Source: an uncultured Bacilli bacterium
Lineage (GTDB): Bacteria; Bacillota_I; Bacilli_A; RF39; UBA660
Assembly: GCA_947627525.1 (NCBI GenBank)
Contig: CANQWJ010000081.1
Coordinates: 1-6,104, forward strand
Direction of reading: 5' to 3'
DNA length: 6,104 nucleotides
Below the pieces are notes generated by a model. It was not told the DNA's origin and did not search any database. It saw only the letters and a list, made by a program, of their open reading frames with translations. The position numbers were made by a program, and so were the translations under genes. Positions 5,442-6,104 of this stretch are shown one piece after another (positions within the stretch are counted from its first letter, which is position 1; each line of letters opens with the position of its first letter).

Positions 5442-5909
5442 TTATTTTATTTCACAAACAGCCCCATCTTTTTCGGCAGCTTCTTTACTATCCTTCAATG
5501 TGCTCGTATCATTTTTTAAGTCATCAAGTCCTTGTTCTTTTAATGCTTCTTCACTAGCATTTTCAACGTCAACATCTAAAATTGTACTATATTCATAGTT
5601 TTGATCATTTACCTTAATTTTTAAACTAACCCCATCTTTACTAAATTCTTTATTATTTTCATCCATGTTTTTCTTAAATTCTTCCCACGCTTTTTTAACA
5701 GAAGAATCAGTAATGGTTGTACTAACTTCCATTGTCATATGTTTTAACTTATCATTTTTATAAGTCATAGAAATTGTCTCTTCAATATTAACACCATCAT
5801 CTTTTTCTGTAGTAGTACAAACTAACTTTTGTTCTTTTTCTTTTGCTCCACATCCTGTAATTAAAACAATAAATAATAAACATAAAAATACTATCCTAAT
5901 CTTTTTCAT
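5442..5909 (-). CDS. Small lipoprotein of unknown function
   Basis: The 155-residue product starts with a lipoprotein signal peptide: MKKIR, a hydrophobic core (6-18) and the lipobox LITGC with C20 as the lipidation site. The mature protein would be anchored on the outer face of the membrane. The rest is very rich in Lys, Asp and Glu, with alternating beta-like and helical stretches and no enzyme motif. Two further cysteines, C31 near the start and C152 near the end, could form one disulfide closing the domain. The size and pattern recall small DUF1307/YehR-type lipoproteins, but I cannot confirm that. The ATG has AAAGGA six bases upstream. It is flanked by its own promoter candidate and terminator, so it is probably monocistronic and gives no operon clue to function. 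Confidence 0.85.
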   Translation of the reverse strand: MKKIRIVFLCLLFIVLITGCGAKEKEQKLVCTTTEKDDGVNIEETISMTYKNDKLKHMTMEVSTTITDSSVKKAWEEFKKNMDENNKEFSKDGVSLKIKVNDQNYEYSTILDVDVENASEEALKEQGLDDLKNDTSTLKDSKEAAEKDGAVCEIK

Positions 5910-5945
5910 ATTTTTTCCTTTCTCTCATTATATATATCAATAAAT

Positions 5946-5951
5946 ATTATA
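5946..5951 (-). promoter_or_regulatory. Candidate -10 box of the lipoprotein gene
   Basis: A consensus TATAAT lies 36 bases upstream of the lipoprotein ATG on the minus strand, with no convincing -35 at 16-18 bases. A second TATAAT (5927-5932), with TTGTAT 16 bases upstream, is an alternative. The stretch from 5952 to 6030 is almost pure A/T and shows no other recognisable feature. Confidence 0.35.
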
Positions 5952-6030
5952 CAACAAAAAACAAAGTTCATATATAATTTTCTTTTATAATTTATATTTT
6001 TACTTAAATATTAATAATTAAAATTATATA

Positions 6031-6104
6031 AAAATCTACCGGCTTAGCTGGTAGATTTTCTCCCAAGCCTATAAGGCTGTCTGCAACTGCACGCTTTGCA
6101 GCGC
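6031..6104. mobile_element. Three-hairpin structured element, possible IS200/IS605-type end (runs off the window)
   Basis: Three stem-loops follow one another: 6031-6059 (13-bp stem, TTA loop, one G-T pair), 6066-6078 (AGCCT/AGGCT, loop ATA), and 6081-6101 (CTGCAA/TTGCAG). The G-T pair of the first stem holds only in the plus strand. Base composition is clearly richer in G and C than the flanking DNA. Strong subterminal hairpins with a clustered structured leader are typical of IS200/IS605 elements; if so, a Y1 transposase gene would lie to the right on the plus strand. Alternatively, the first hairpin, which is followed on the minus strand by TTTTTATATAATTTT, is the terminator of a minus-strand gene or structured RNA outside the window. 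Confidence 0.4.

Noticed and set aside
1..6104. CRISPR array, tRNA or rRNA genes
   Set aside because: No regularly spaced repeats, cloverleaf or rRNA-like sequence was seen on either strand.

Overview
The window is a strongly AT-rich (about 30% GC by eye) stretch of a low-GC Gram-positive genome. Terminators are U-rich hairpins, Shine-Dalgarno (SD) sites are strong (AAGGAGG type), and the genes include a CarD-family regulator, an ECF sigma factor, a lipoprotein with a LITGC lipobox and a multi-pass cardiolipin synthase. This fits a Bacillota lineage, perhaps an uncultured gut Bacilli/Erysipelotrichia/RF39-type organism, but the species cannot be named from sequence alone. TGA acts as a stop in the sigma gene's ATGA overlap with the next gene, so the code is the standard bacterial one, not the mycoplasma code.

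All eight genes lie on the minus strand, so transcription runs from high to low coordinates. In that order: (1) a structured, less AT-rich element with three hairpins at the right edge (6031-6104), possibly an IS200/IS605-type end; (2) a small lipoprotein with its own terminator; (3) a two-gene operon of a class U-like sirtuin and a membrane protein with two DUF3592-like domains; (4) a CarD-family transcription regulator whose leader carries a terminator-like hairpin directly before its SD; (5) an ECF sigma factor and a single-pass membrane protein overlapping by ATGA, a likely sigma/anti-sigma pair with an ECF-type promoter in front; (6) an aldo/keto reductase with an N-terminal membrane segment, driven by a promoter with a 19-bp spacer and a MerR-family-like operator; (7) the first 348 codons of cardiolipin synthase, which runs off the left edge.

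The genes look like separate small transcription units, most bounded by a recognisable promoter and terminator. A common theme is envelope and stress response (sigma/anti-sigma, CarD, a redox enzyme under a probable aldehyde/thiol-stress operator, membrane lipid synthesis, lipoprotein), but joint function is inference. No complete undescribed system is evident. The points most worth a second look are the MerR-type AKR promoter, the ECF module with its start-site ambiguities, the CarD leader hairpin and the right-edge structured element.
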